From positions 434,001 to 498,000 of the forward strand of contig NZ_JAKVTV010000001.1 of assembly GCF_022489035.1 (NCBI RefSeq): DNA of 64,000 nucleotides, in the 5' to 3' direction. The notes beneath the pieces were generated by a model, which was given only the letters and a program-made list of their open reading frames with translations, searched no databases and was not told the DNA's origin. The translations under genes and the position numbers were made by a program. How positions within the stretch are numbered: position 1 is the stretch's first letter; the number at the start of each line of letters is the position of its first letter. Origin of the DNA: Christiangramia lutea (GTDB lineage: Bacteria; Bacteroidota; Bacteroidia; Flavobacteriales; Flavobacteriaceae). Positions 35,667 through 45,341 of this stretch are shown here, in pieces.

Positions 35667-37073
35667 TTAATAATGGTAATGCTTACTTTCCTTTATAAAT
35701 GGATTTCCTTTTACCAGCAGCGGAGCCTTTGTAAGGGCATTGAATACAATGAATGTAAACAATCCTCCAAAGAACAAAATCGCGCTAAATTCAGGGATAC
35801 CAATAAACCAGGATTCTCCCACAGTTGCCGGCATCACAAGTACAAAGATATTGATGTAATGTCCACAAAGGATTACAATACCTGTCATGATCACGAACCA
35901 GTTAACTCTCTTATAGTCACTATTCATTAATAACAATACAGGGAATAAAAAGTTAGTCACCAGCATACCCCAGAAAAGGACGGGATAATCATTCATTCTC
36001 TGAATAAAATACACTACCTCTTCAGGAATGTTTGAATACCAGATAAGCATGAACTGAGAGAACCATAGATAGGTCCAGAAAATACTGATCCCAAACATGA
36101 ACTTCGCAAGGTCATGAATATGACTGTCGTTCACAAACTCCAGGTAACCACGTTTCTTAAGGTAAATGCTAATAATTGCGATAGTTGTAATTCCAGACAC
36201 AAACATACTGGCAAATACGAACCATCCAAATAAGGTACTAAACCAGTGCGGATCTAAACTCATAATCCAGTCCCATGACATCATAGACTCGGTCACGATA
36301 AAGAATACCAAGAATCCCGCAGCCAGTTTAAAGTTCTTTTTAAAGTAAGTAAGATCTGTAGCATCGTCCATCTTAATGGAGTTCTTTCTTAACAGATGTC
36401 TGAAGAATGCCCAACCCCCTAAATAGATAGCTGCTCTAATAAGGAAGAATGGAACATTTAAATATGCTGTCTTGTTCTGAATGATCTCATCATGTGCTAC
36501 CACTTCTGGATCCATCCAGATAAACAAATGGTTCAAATGAAGTCCCGAAAGCACTAATAATACAAAAACAATGATTCCTCCTGGTAGCAAGTAAGCCGTG
36601 ATCGCTTCCATTACTCTGAAAAGTACTGGTGACCATCCTGCCTGTGCAGCGTACTGGATCGCATAAAATGCAAGTACTCCAAGTGATATCATGAAGAAAA
36701 AGAAGGCAGCTACATAAAGCGCAGCCCATGGTTTGTTCTGAAGCTGATGTAGAATATGCTCATAATGTTCATCTCCATGAGATGCTTCCTCACCATGACC
36801 AGCCTCCTCTGCGTGGGATTCTCCTGCATGTTCTGTTTCACTTTCGTAACCGGTAACATCTGCAGTTTCTACATTATCTCCTCCTGGAAGTTGTTCTACA
36901 TTAATTCCGGTAGTATTTTCCGCATGTCCTTCACCATGATGATCTGAAGCCATCATCTCCTTAACTTCCTCTACGGTATCTGGTGCCGCGATGAATCCAT
37001 AAATGAGACCTATTGCGCCAACAATCATAAAAATGATTGCTGTTAATTTTAATTTACTGGATAGCGTATACAT
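35667..37073 (-). CDS. actF: Alternative Complex III membrane subunit ActF
   Basis: 468 residues with about ten membrane helices. Between helix 1 and helix 2 lies a hydrophilic loop of about 70 residues rich in His and Glu (ASDHHGEGHAEN, HAGESHAEEAGHGEEASHGDEH). ActF is homologous to ActC/NrfD and forms part of the quinol:electron-acceptor oxidoreductase. It lies between actE and ctaC in the operon. The His-rich loop could hold metal ions or be low-complexity filler. Confidence 0.9.
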   Translation of the reverse strand: MYTLSSKLKLTAIIFMIVGAIGLIYGFIAAPDTVEEVKEMMASDHHGEGHAENTTGINVEQLPGGDNVETADVTGYESETEHAGESHAEEAGHGEEASHGDEHYEHILHQLQNKPWAALYVAAFFFFMISLGVLAFYAIQYAAQAGWSPVLFRVMEAITAYLLPGGIIVFVLLVLSGLHLNHLFIWMDPEVVAHDEIIQNKTAYLNVPFFLIRAAIYLGGWAFFRHLLRKNSIKMDDATDLTYFKKNFKLAAGFLVFFIVTESMMSWDWIMSLDPHWFSTLFGWFVFASMFVSGITTIAIISIYLKKRGYLEFVNDSHIHDLAKFMFGISIFWTYLWFSQFMLIWYSNIPEEVVYFIQRMNDYPVLFWGMLVTNFLFPVLLLMNSDYKRVNWFVIMTGIVILCGHYINIFVLVMPATVGESWFIGIPEFSAILFFGGLFTFIVFNALTKAPLLVKGNPFIKESKHYHY

Positions 37074-37093
37074 ATCGTTATAGATCTAAATCT

Positions 37094-37795
37094 TTATTCT
37101 TGACTTTCGGTTTGGTTATTCTCATTAGAAGACTCAGAGTTTACATCTCCGGCATCCTCATATAGATTTGCATCTGCTCTGGATGGCAAAAGATTTTTCT
37201 GAACATCACCTTCCTCAACATATTCCCTTTCAGGCTTTCCTTCTAACTGACCTTTAAGGCTCATCACATAGTGATCTATTTGCCAACGTTCCTTTATAGA
37301 AGTCTGCGCAGCATAAGATCCCATGTTATTAATTCCGTAATACATTACATGGTAAACGCTACCTTCAGTAATGGCACGACCGGCATCATCGTATGAAGGA
37401 ACACCAAGGATCTTTTCTCTTTCTACAAGAATCCCTTTACCAGCACCTTTATCTCCATGACAAACTGCACAATAAATAGTGTAAAGAGCCCTTCCTTCTG
37501 CCAGGTTATCCTGGGTATAAGGAAGTGGATTGGTTAGATTTGCTTTAGCATCAGCATAACCCTGTGGATTATTCTCATAATCGTAAGGCAACCAACCTCT
37601 TGCTACAGATCCTTCCACAGGCAGCTTAGCTTCCTGACCTTTTTCGAATACCTTGTACTCTCCATAGGTTTCATACCCTACAGATTCATACATATCTGGC
37701 ATATATTGATAGTTTGGATCGTCTTTGTCCTGGCAGGAAACAACTGCAAGGCCTAGCAGACAAAATCCTATAGTTTTATGGAACAAACTTCTCAT
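37094..37795 (-). CDS. actE: Alternative Complex III monoheme cytochrome c ActE
   Basis: About 233 residues from the ATG at 37795. A lipoprotein signal (LAVVSC, Cys near 21) anchors it. One heme site CAVCH is followed by GDKGAGKG; a Met ligand is likely further on (HVMYYGINNMGSYA). A GTG two codons upstream is a weaker start. It should accept electrons within the ACIII periplasmic arm and may pass them to CtaC. The C-terminus is acidic and Asn-rich. Confidence 0.9.
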   Translation of the reverse strand: MRSLFHKTIGFCLLGLAVVSCQDKDDPNYQYMPDMYESVGYETYGEYKVFEKGQEAKLPVEGSVARGWLPYDYENNPQGYADAKANLTNPLPYTQDNLAEGRALYTIYCAVCHGDKGAGKGILVEREKILGVPSYDDAGRAITEGSVYHVMYYGINNMGSYAAQTSIKERWQIDHYVMSLKGQLEGKPEREYVEEGDVQKNLLPSRADANLYEDAGDVNSESSNENNQTESQE

Positions 37796-37806
37796 TATCA
37801 CTATTA

Positions 37807-38328
37807 TTATTCTATTAGTTTAATTTCAGATGCACCTGTTTTGTATAAAAAGTCGGTGAGGTCATCGATATTATGATTTGCCGCATCCACTTCCATAAGG
37901 AAAACATCATCTGTTGTTCTTACATCAGGGTTCTCAGCACTTTTGAATGGCCACAATCTACTTCTCATATAGAAAGTGATTACCATAAGGTGAGCCGCAA
38001 AGAATACAGTTAATTCGAACATAATTGGCACAAAAGCCGGCATGTTCTGGAAGAAACTGAAACTTGGCTTACCACCAATATCCTGTGGCCAGTCTTCTAT
38101 CATGATAAAATTCATCATAGCAACAGCTACAGATAGACCAACCAGTCCATATAGGAATGATGTGATGGCTAATCTTGTAGGAGCAAGTCCCATTGCCTTA
38201 TCTAGTCCGTGAACGGGAAATGGACAATAGATCTCCCCTATGTGATAGCGTGCTTCACGAATCTGTTTTACGGCTTGTAAAAGCAGATCGTCATCTTTGT
38301 AAATAGCGTGTAAAACTTTAGATGCCAT
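37807..38328 (-). CDS. actD: Alternative Complex III subunit ActD (DUF3341)
   Basis: 173 residues, typical of DUF3341: soluble N-terminal part (LHAIYKDDDLLLQAVKQIREA), two membrane helices (about 57-78 and 99-121), and a short C-terminal soluble part. ActD links the ACIII membrane and peripheral parts; no cofactor is bound. It lies 5 nt downstream of actC. Confidence 0.9.
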   Translation of the reverse strand: MASKVLHAIYKDDDLLLQAVKQIREARYHIGEIYCPFPVHGLDKAMGLAPTRLAITSFLYGLVGLSVAVAMMNFIMIEDWPQDIGGKPSFSFFQNMPAFVPIMFELTVFFAAHLMVITFYMRSRLWPFKSAENPDVRTTDDVFLMEVDAANHNIDDLTDFLYKTGASEIKLIE

Positions 38329-38333
38329 CCTGA

Positions 38334-40148
38334 TTATTTATTTTTTAGTTTGTTTGCCTGAGCAACCCATCCTTCTCTATTTTCTTCAATAGGGAAGTTC
38401 TCGATCACTTCATCCAGCAAATCAAAATCTTTTTCTGTTAACTTACTTACCTGGTCGAACAGATAAATACCTACCTGGTGCAAATGCTGCTGAAGTAGCG
38501 GCCCTACATTCTTAAGTTTTGTAAGATCATCTGCCTCCTGAGTTTTCGGATCGTAAGTTCCAATTCTTGAAAGCATCTCATCAATTCGATCTTTCGTTAC
38601 TTCAGAAATCACCATTCCGTCGGCATTCACAGTTTCTTCGTGAGGATGATCTGCCTCTTTTTTCCTGGTATGCTCGGTATCTTCTATCTTCTTATGAATA
38701 CCTGTCTCGTCATTCATTTTAGGATCTCTACCTACTGCCTGAGGATCGTAATGCTTTACATCATCACCATGCTCGGCTCTTAATTTCTTATACTTTTCTC
38801 CTGAAGCCTTAAGGATCGTCTTCACCTCTGCCTGAGCGATCACTGGGAACGAACGGGCATAAAGAAGGAACAATACAAAGAAGAATCCAATAGTTCCGAT
38901 GAAAATTCCAATATCTACAAATGTTGGAGAGAACATCGTCCATGAAGATGGCAGGTAATCACGGTGAAGTGAAGTCACAATAATTACGAAACGTTCAAAC
39001 CACATCCCGATGTTTACCACGATCGAAATAAAGAAAGAGAACATGATACTGGTTCGTAGTTTCTTAAACCACATGAACTGTGGAGAAAATACGTTACAGG
39101 TCATCATACTCCAGTATGCCCACCAGTAAGGTCCGGTAGCCCTGTTAAGGAATGCATACTGTTCGTATTCAACACCTGAATACCATGCGATCACCAACTC
39201 GGTTATATAGGCAGTACCAACGATAGAACCTGTGATCATGATCACGATGTTCATCAATTCGATATGCTGAATAGTAATATAGTCTTCAAGATTAGAAACC
39301 TTTCTCATAATGATAAGCAAGGTGTTCACCATAGCAAATCCGGAGAAGATCGCACCCGCAACGAAGTAAGGAGGGAAAATGGTGGTATGCCATCCCGGGA
39401 TTACCGAAGTTGCGAAGTCAAAAGATACGATGGTATGAACAGAAAGTACAAGTGGTGTTGCAAGACCTGCAAGTACCAGAGATACTTCTTCAAAGCGCTG
39501 CCAGTCTTTGGCACGTCCACTCCATCCAAAAGATAGTATTCCGTAAACTCTTTTTGTAAAAGGCGTTATCGCTCTATCACGGATCATCGCGAAATCTGGT
39601 AATAACCCGGTCCACCAGAATACCAGTGAAACCGAAAGATACGTCGAGATCGCAAATACATCCCATAGAAGCGGTGAGTTAAAGTTCACCCATAGGGATC
39701 CAAACTGGTTTGGGATTGGAAGTACCCAGTATGCCAGCCATGGACGCCCCATGTGAATTAATGGGAAAAGACCCGCCTGCATTACAGAGAAAATTGTCAT
39801 CGCCTCTGCAGAACGGTTAATCGCCATTCTCCACTTCTGGCGGAATAAAAGTAACACGGCAGAGATTAGCGTACCGGCGTGACCGATACCTACCCACCAT
39901 ACGAAGTTGGTAATATCCCAGGCCCAACCTACTGTTTTATTTAATCCCCAGGTACCTATACCTGTAGAAATTGTGTAAACTATACATCCAACACCCCAAA
40001 GAAAGGCAACAAGGGAAATAGCAAAAACTATCCACCAGGTTTTATTAGCCCTTCCTTCAACCGGTGCAGCAACATCAACTGTCACATCGTGATAGCTTTT
40101 GTTCCCGGTAACTAGAGGCTTTCGTATAGGTGCTTCGTAATGAGACAT
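38334..40148 (-). CDS. actC: Alternative Complex III membrane subunit ActC with HhH-like C-terminal domain
   Basis: 604 residues. Residues about 30-460 form the NrfD/PsrC-like ten-helix core (TWWIVFAISLVAFLWGVG; NFVWWVGIGHAGTLISAVLLLF), which carries the quinol site. After a charged linker the last 70 residues (from about 537, bases 38334-38540) read DDLTKLKNVGPLLQQHLHQVGI and NREGWVAQANKL, like helix-hairpin-helix modules found on several unrelated Bacteroidota proteins. The tail is not needed for electron transfer in known complexes. 35 nt separate it from actB. Confidence 0.9.
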   Translation of the reverse strand: MSHYEAPIRKPLVTGNKSYHDVTVDVAAPVEGRANKTWWIVFAISLVAFLWGVGCIVYTISTGIGTWGLNKTVGWAWDITNFVWWVGIGHAGTLISAVLLLFRQKWRMAINRSAEAMTIFSVMQAGLFPLIHMGRPWLAYWVLPIPNQFGSLWVNFNSPLLWDVFAISTYLSVSLVFWWTGLLPDFAMIRDRAITPFTKRVYGILSFGWSGRAKDWQRFEEVSLVLAGLATPLVLSVHTIVSFDFATSVIPGWHTTIFPPYFVAGAIFSGFAMVNTLLIIMRKVSNLEDYITIQHIELMNIVIMITGSIVGTAYITELVIAWYSGVEYEQYAFLNRATGPYWWAYWSMMTCNVFSPQFMWFKKLRTSIMFSFFISIVVNIGMWFERFVIIVTSLHRDYLPSSWTMFSPTFVDIGIFIGTIGFFFVLFLLYARSFPVIAQAEVKTILKASGEKYKKLRAEHGDDVKHYDPQAVGRDPKMNDETGIHKKIEDTEHTRKKEADHPHEETVNADGMVISEVTKDRIDEMLSRIGTYDPKTQEADDLTKLKNVGPLLQQHLHQVGIYLFDQVSKLTEKDFDLLDEVIENFPIEENREGWVAQANKLKNK

Positions 40149-40183
40149 ATCCTTATCTGATTGATTCTTAGTTATTCGTTATA

Positions 40184-43100
40184 TTAAGCTTCGGTTGTAT
40201 TTCTAACTTTTGTCTGGTACATCACGTTTGGTTTTGTACCTAAATACTCAAGCAGATGATACATCCTGTCATCATTTTTCTTTTCAAGAATTTTCGAGTC
40301 CTCGCTATTCACATCTCCAAAGACCATCGCTCCTTTATCACAGGCAGCAGAACATGCAGTCTGGAATTCGCCATCTTCAATGGTTCTTCCTTCACGCTTC
40401 GCATCAAGAATGGTCTTCTGAGTTTTTTGAATACACATAGAACATTTTTCCATAACCCCTCTTGAACGTACAGTAACATCTGGGTTAAGTACCATTCTAC
40501 CAAGGTCGTTGTTCATGTGGTAATCGAATTCATCGTTCTTCGCATAGTTGAACCAGTTGAAACGACGAACTTTGTAAGGACAGTTGTTGGCACAGTATCT
40601 TGTACCCACACATCTATTATAGATCATTTGGTTCTGACCCTGTCTACCGTGTGAAGTTGCCGCAACAGGACAAACAGTTTCACAAGGCGCATGGTTACAG
40701 TGCTGACACATTACAGGCTGGAAAATAACCTGAGGATTGTCTGCCGCCTGCTCCAGCTCTCCAAATTCTGAAAGAGAACTTCCAAGACCACCAATATTTT
40801 CTTTCTTTTCAAGATCTTCTGTAAAGCTATCTTCAGAAGAGAAGTATCTATCAATACGCAACCAGTGCATATCTCTTGATTTTCTAACTTCTTCTCTTCC
40901 AACAACAGGAACGTTGTTTTCTGAATGACATGCGATCACACAAGCTCCACAACCGGTACAGGCATTAAGATCTATACTTAAGTTGAAGTGAGGCCCTGTA
41001 GACCTGTCGAAACTTTCCCAGATATCAACTTCAGGAGAAGTCACCGGAGTTTCCTGGTGATCTAAAGATACTTCAGGAACATGGTTCCAAACATGAGCAT
41101 CTTTGGTATTAAATATCTCAAGGCTTGTTTCCTTGATAATATCACCTCTACCCATTAAGGTATTATGCAACTGCACACAAGCGAATTCATGAATTCCGGC
41201 AGCTTTTTCAATCTTAACCTTTTGAACAGAACTAAAGTTCTTATAAAGCGGGTAAGCATTCACTCCGGTTTGCATTTCAGACTGAACACCAGCTTTTCTA
41301 CCGTAACCAAGCGCAAGACCAACCGATCCCTTCGCTTGACCAGGCATGATATAAACAGGCACATTCTGAACAACCGAATCACCAACGCTAAGATTCACAT
41401 AACTTCCGTTAAGCCCACCGTTAGCTACATTTTCATTTACAAGACCAAGGGCATCAGCATCAGCCTTAGAAACAGTCACATAGTTGTCCCAGCTCGCTCT
41501 GGAAAGAGGATCTGGTAATTCCTGCAACCAAGGGTTATTAGCCTGCTGACCATCACCTATCGCGGTATTTGTATATAAAGTAAGCTCAAATCCGTCACCT
41601 TCCATTTCATTCATATTATATGAAATGTTTGATGAAGTTGAACCTTCTGAATCTGCAATAGCCACTGGCGAAGAAGCTTCAAAAACTCCATCATGAAGTA
41701 CTTCGCTCCAGTTTCTGTCACCTAGCCCAGCAGACCAGGTTTCTTTAATATAATCGTAATAAGACTTATTATTACCAGACCATCTAAGAATTACATCCTG
41801 AAATTGTCTGGTATCAAATAAAGGTCTTATCGTAGGCTGCATCAGGCTGAAGGACTTCTCACTGAATTGGATATCTCCCCAGCTCTCCAGGTAATGTGGA
41901 GTAGCAGCTACGTATTTACTTAATTTTGAAGTCTCATCGGTTCTGGTAGTAAAATCTACTACAGTTTCAACCTGCTTAAGACCTTCAGTGAATTCTTTTC
42001 CGTTAGGCAATGTATGAACTGGGTTAAGGCCGGCGATCAAAAGAGCACCAACACTACCATTATTCATATCTTCAACCAACTTAGCAACATCACCTCCGTT
42101 ACCCTGACGGATCAACCTCGCATTCGAAGCATCCATCACTCGGCTACCCAAAGCCTCATTGATCTCCAACGCCCATTTTTGAGCTTCATCATCTGGAAGA
42201 CCACAAACAACCACAGCACCGCTACCAGCTCCCCTTAATTGTCTTGCCGCCTTTACCACAGCATCATCAATTTCTGCAGGCAGATCGCTCGTTGAAGAAC
42301 CACCAGCAACATAACCTCTTAAAGCTGAAATAACAGCTTTTTGCTGGGATGGCGTTACAGGCACACGCTTATCTGCATTTGCCCCGGTAAGAGACATATT
42401 GGATTCAAACTGAATATGGCGGGACATATCTCCATTTTCTGGAATTCTTGTCTTCGCATAGGCAGCATCAAATCCACCTCCCTGCCAGTCTGCAAGGAAA
42501 TCTGCACCAACACCAACCACAGTCTTCATTTTCGTGAAGTCGTAATTTGGAAGTGCACGTTTACCATATTTAGCTTCAAAAGCATTCAGAGCTGCATCTT
42601 CAGAAACTGTATCATACACTACGTGACGAACGTTCCCATATTTTGAAGAAAACTCCTGAATTAATTTTGTAGTTGAAGGACTTGCAAATGTCTGGGTAAG
42701 AAGAACAATTTCTCCACTGGCATTATCCAGCGCAGTAGAAACCTCACGGTCAAATTCCTCCCAGGAAACATTTCTCCCTTCAATCATTGGGCGCTTCACC
42801 CTTTTTGTATCATACAATGAAAGTACCGAAGCATTCACACGAGCATTAACGCCGCCTTTAAACTTCGAAAGATCATTATTTTCAATTTTAATAGGACGAC
42901 CCTCTCTAGTTTTTACCAAAACGCTTGCGAAGTCGAAACCATCAGCGATCGTAGATGCGTAATAGTTTGCAACTCCTGGCACAATCCTCTCAGGTTGCAC
43001 CACGTAAGGAATAGACTTGGTCACTGGGCCTTCGCAGGCAGCCAGTGATGCCGCTGCTGTACTGAATCCAACATACTTAAGGAAATCTCTTCTTGAAGTT

Positions 43101-43246
43101 TTAGAGTCTCCAAGATTCTCTTTATCCCCAAGGAAGTCCTCTACCGGGATCTCCTCAGCAAATTCCTTTTGTTGGAGCGTCTCAACAACAGAGCTGTTTT
43201 CATTTAGCTCTTCAACACTTTTCCAGTATTTCTTGTTTGATGACAT
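40184..43246 (-). CDS. actB: Alternative Complex III iron-sulfur subunit ActB
   Basis: 1020 residues. Near the N-terminus is a Tat-like signal (SRRDFLKYVGFSTAAASLAAC) that also ends in a lipobox Cys. The middle is a molybdopterin-oxidoreductase fold that in ActB binds no molybdenum. The C-terminal ferredoxin-like part (from about 760) has four clusters of cysteines: CTGCGACVIAC, CQHCNHAPCETVC, CVGTRYCANNC, and CSMC with CSAAC. These give three 4Fe-4S and one 3Fe-4S centres in family members. It is the large periplasmic subunit between ActA and ActC. Confidence 0.94.
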   Translation of the reverse strand: MSSNKKYWKSVEELNENSSVVETLQQKEFAEEIPVEDFLGDKENLGDSKTSRRDFLKYVGFSTAAASLAACEGPVTKSIPYVVQPERIVPGVANYYASTIADGFDFASVLVKTREGRPIKIENNDLSKFKGGVNARVNASVLSLYDTKRVKRPMIEGRNVSWEEFDREVSTALDNASGEIVLLTQTFASPSTTKLIQEFSSKYGNVRHVVYDTVSEDAALNAFEAKYGKRALPNYDFTKMKTVVGVGADFLADWQGGGFDAAYAKTRIPENGDMSRHIQFESNMSLTGANADKRVPVTPSQQKAVISALRGYVAGGSSTSDLPAEIDDAVVKAARQLRGAGSGAVVVCGLPDDEAQKWALEINEALGSRVMDASNARLIRQGNGGDVAKLVEDMNNGSVGALLIAGLNPVHTLPNGKEFTEGLKQVETVVDFTTRTDETSKLSKYVAATPHYLESWGDIQFSEKSFSLMQPTIRPLFDTRQFQDVILRWSGNNKSYYDYIKETWSAGLGDRNWSEVLHDGVFEASSPVAIADSEGSTSSNISYNMNEMEGDGFELTLYTNTAIGDGQQANNPWLQELPDPLSRASWDNYVTVSKADADALGLVNENVANGGLNGSYVNLSVGDSVVQNVPVYIMPGQAKGSVGLALGYGRKAGVQSEMQTGVNAYPLYKNFSSVQKVKIEKAAGIHEFACVQLHNTLMGRGDIIKETSLEIFNTKDAHVWNHVPEVSLDHQETPVTSPEVDIWESFDRSTGPHFNLSIDLNACTGCGACVIACHSENNVPVVGREEVRKSRDMHWLRIDRYFSSEDSFTEDLEKKENIGGLGSSLSEFGELEQAADNPQVIFQPVMCQHCNHAPCETVCPVAATSHGRQGQNQMIYNRCVGTRYCANNCPYKVRRFNWFNYAKNDEFDYHMNNDLGRMVLNPDVTVRSRGVMEKCSMCIQKTQKTILDAKREGRTIEDGEFQTACSAACDKGAMVFGDVNSEDSKILEKKNDDRMYHLLEYLGTKPNVMYQTKVRNTTEA

Positions 43247-43294
43247 ATTATATCTAGATATTAGCTTCTTAATTTATACCTGAAATCCAGGATT

Positions 43295-44656
43295 TTAATA
43301 GTGACACTTACCACATTCCAATCCGCCCATTTGAGCAGCAGTAAGTTCTTCTACACCATATTTTTTAGATAACTCCTCGTGGATCTTTTCGTAATATTCG
43401 TTACCCTCGATCCTGATATTGGTTTCACGGTGACAGTTAATACACCACCCCATAGTTAAAGGAGCATTTTGATATACAATTTCCATCTCCTCGATAGGAC
43501 CGTGACATTTCTGACATTCGATCCCCGCCACAGTTACGTGCTGAGAGTGGTTAAAGTAAGCAAAGTCTGGAAGATTATGAATACGAACCCATTTCACAGG
43601 TTTCTCTTCACCTGAGTAAGTCCTTGTCGCAGGATCCCACCCGGTTGCATCATATAGCTTCGCAATTTCGTTATCGTAAAATTCTTTGGAATACTCTTCA
43701 GTTGCAGTTTCTGGAGCCACTTCAGCAATTGCCTTGTGACAGTTCATACAAACATTTAATGAAGGAATTCCTGAATGTTTAGATGTTCTAGCAGATGAGT
43801 GACAATACTTACACTCAATCTGGTTGTCGCCTGCGTGAATCCTGTGAGAATAATGAATTGGCTGAATTGGCTGATAACCTTTATCTACACCTACCTGCAT
43901 CATCCACCCGTAAGCAAAATAACCAACAGCCAGCAGAACAATAATTGAACTTACAAGAACAAGGAATTGATTTTCAACAAAAGCTTTATGAATTGGCTTT
44001 CTTTTCGGCTTTTCAGGAATCACAATTCCGGAAGCATCAGCAAAATTCCTTAAGGTCTTATTAACCAGGAACAATACTAACAACAGCATTGCCAGAACAA
44101 ATACCAGTATTCCAAGGATTACATCTGTAGAAACCCCTCCAGAACCACCGGAAGCTCCAGCCTCACCGGCAGCACCACCAGCAGCCGCTTGCGGCTCAGG
44201 TTTTGGTTGCTCTACATATGCAAGAATATTATTAATATCACCATCGCTTAACTGGGGAAAAGCAGGCATCGCCGTCTGGTTCCACTCTTCGTAGATCGCG
44301 TTAGCCTCAGCATCACCACTAGCAATTAAGGCAGCAGAATTTTTAATCCATTCATGGATCCAGTCCATGTCACGTCTATCTGTCACCCCATGAAGAGCAG
44401 GACCAATAGAATTCGAGTACGGCTTATGACATGCCGCACACAGAGAATTAAACAATTCCTTACCTGCAGCAGGATCACCTAAACTCGAAGCACTGGCTTC
44501 TGCCGAAGCTTCGGTTTCCTGGCCAGATTCAGCCTGAGCAGTAGTATCCTGCGCCGCCTGATCTTGCGAAAACCCAGATAGGGTGAAAGTAAATAAAAAT
44601 GCTACGCTTAATAGTAGTTGTCGCGAAGTTGAATGGCGGAAAATCACCTTTTTCAT
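43295..44656 (-). CDS. actA: Alternative Complex III multiheme cytochrome c ActA, fused to monoheme domain
   Basis: 453 residues with a signal peptide to about residue 30. Six CxxCH motifs: CAACH at 73-77 in an N-terminal monoheme domain (AAGKELFNSLCAACH), then after a Gly/Ala-rich linker and two membrane segments the classical five: CKYCH, CMNCH, CQKCH, CINCH, CGKCH. The pentaheme part is standard ActA; the N-terminal class I cytochrome is a fusion also seen in related bacteria. It is the first gene of the operon. Confidence 0.92.
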   Translation of the reverse strand: MKKVIFRHSTSRQLLLSVAFLFTFTLSGFSQDQAAQDTTAQAESGQETEASAEASASSLGDPAAGKELFNSLCAACHKPYSNSIGPALHGVTDRRDMDWIHEWIKNSAALIASGDAEANAIYEEWNQTAMPAFPQLSDGDINNILAYVEQPKPEPQAAAGGAAGEAGASGGSGGVSTDVILGILVFVLAMLLLVLFLVNKTLRNFADASGIVIPEKPKRKPIHKAFVENQFLVLVSSIIVLLAVGYFAYGWMMQVGVDKGYQPIQPIHYSHRIHAGDNQIECKYCHSSARTSKHSGIPSLNVCMNCHKAIAEVAPETATEEYSKEFYDNEIAKLYDATGWDPATRTYSGEEKPVKWVRIHNLPDFAYFNHSQHVTVAGIECQKCHGPIEEMEIVYQNAPLTMGWCINCHRETNIRIEGNEYYEKIHEELSKKYGVEELTAAQMGGLECGKCHY

Positions 44657-44750
44657 ATTATAAGTTCGATTAACGTCTAAACTTTGGTACGGTTTTTACA
44701 CTCAGTATTTTAGGGCTAAAAACCTAAAAAGGTACCTTTAAATTCAGGCA

Positions 44751-44758
44751 CAAAAGTA
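44751..44758 (-). promoter_or_regulatory. -7 promoter box for the act-cta operon
   Basis: The minus strand reads TACTTTTG (TANNTTTG), 95 nt upstream of the actA ATG, predicting a leader of about 85-90 nt. The -33 TTG is not evident. It is divergent from the SPOR gene promoter. Confidence 0.45.
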
Positions 44759-44856
44759 ATACTTATAGACGATTTTAGGAATCTTACAGAAGTGTTAATG
44801 GTTAATTTATATTAGTTCTAAATAATAAATTATAACCTGTTTAAGTTATTTAATTT

Positions 44857-44864
44857 TACATTTG
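44857..44864 (+). promoter_or_regulatory. -7 promoter box for the SPOR protein gene
   Basis: The plus strand reads TACATTTG (TANNTTTG), 18 nt upstream of the ATG at 44883. Its final TTG is also the first possible in-frame start codon, so that codon is more likely promoter than start. The predicted leader is only about 12 nt. Confidence 0.5.
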
Positions 44865-44882
44865 TCAAAAAGCCAAAATACT

Positions 44883-45272
44883 ATGAGAAAACCAAAATCC
44901 CTGCTTCTATTTACTTTCGGCGCTTTTCTATTTTTTTCTCAACAGGAAATGATAGCCCAGCAAGGAAATGTGAACATTCAACAAAATGAGAAGATCGAGA
45001 AGTTGATGGATGTGAAAACCGAATTGAACAAAAACAACCAGATTCGCGACCGGTATGTGATTCAATTATTCTATGGCGATAACGGTGAGGCCAATGAGGT
45101 GATCCAAAAATACCGGGACCTGTATTCTTACACTTCGCAGATCACCTACGAAGCTCCAAATTACAAGGTATGGGTAGGCAACTTCAGAAACCGACTGGAA
45201 GCAGACAGGGCTTTACTAAGAATCAAGGAGAATTTCCCAGCTGCCTTTATTCCCAAGCCTCAGAGAAAATAA
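44883..45272 (+). CDS. SPOR domain-containing exported protein
   Basis: 129 residues from the ATG at 44883 (a TTG 21 nt upstream falls in a promoter box). A signal peptide runs to about residue 26 (FFSQQEMIAQ). A hydrophilic linker is followed by a C-terminal SPOR-like domain (RYVIQLFYGDNGEANEVIQK, YKVWVGNFRNRLEADRALLRIKENFPAAFI). SPOR domains bind denuded glycan strands of peptidoglycan at the division site; this copy may mark cell-wall association. It is monocistronic and lies between two minus-strand operons. Confidence 0.85.
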   Translation: MRKPKSLLLFTFGAFLFFSQQEMIAQQGNVNIQQNEKIEKLMDVKTELNKNNQIRDRYVIQLFYGDNGEANEVIQKYRDLYSYTSQITYEAPNYKVWVGNFRNRLEADRALLRIKENFPAAFIPKPQRK

Positions 45273-45289
45273 AAAATCTAAATATTACA

Positions 45290-45324
45290 AATAAAAAAAT
45301 CCCGCTTTCGGCGGGATTTTCTTT
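45290..45324. terminator. Bidirectional terminator between SPOR gene and infB
   Basis: An 11 bp stem (45296-45306 with 45310-45320, one G-U pair) has seven T on the minus-strand side and a short T tract on the plus side. It serves the convergent SPOR and infB transcripts. Confidence 0.88.
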
Positions 45325-45341
45325 TATATACAATCTGATAA

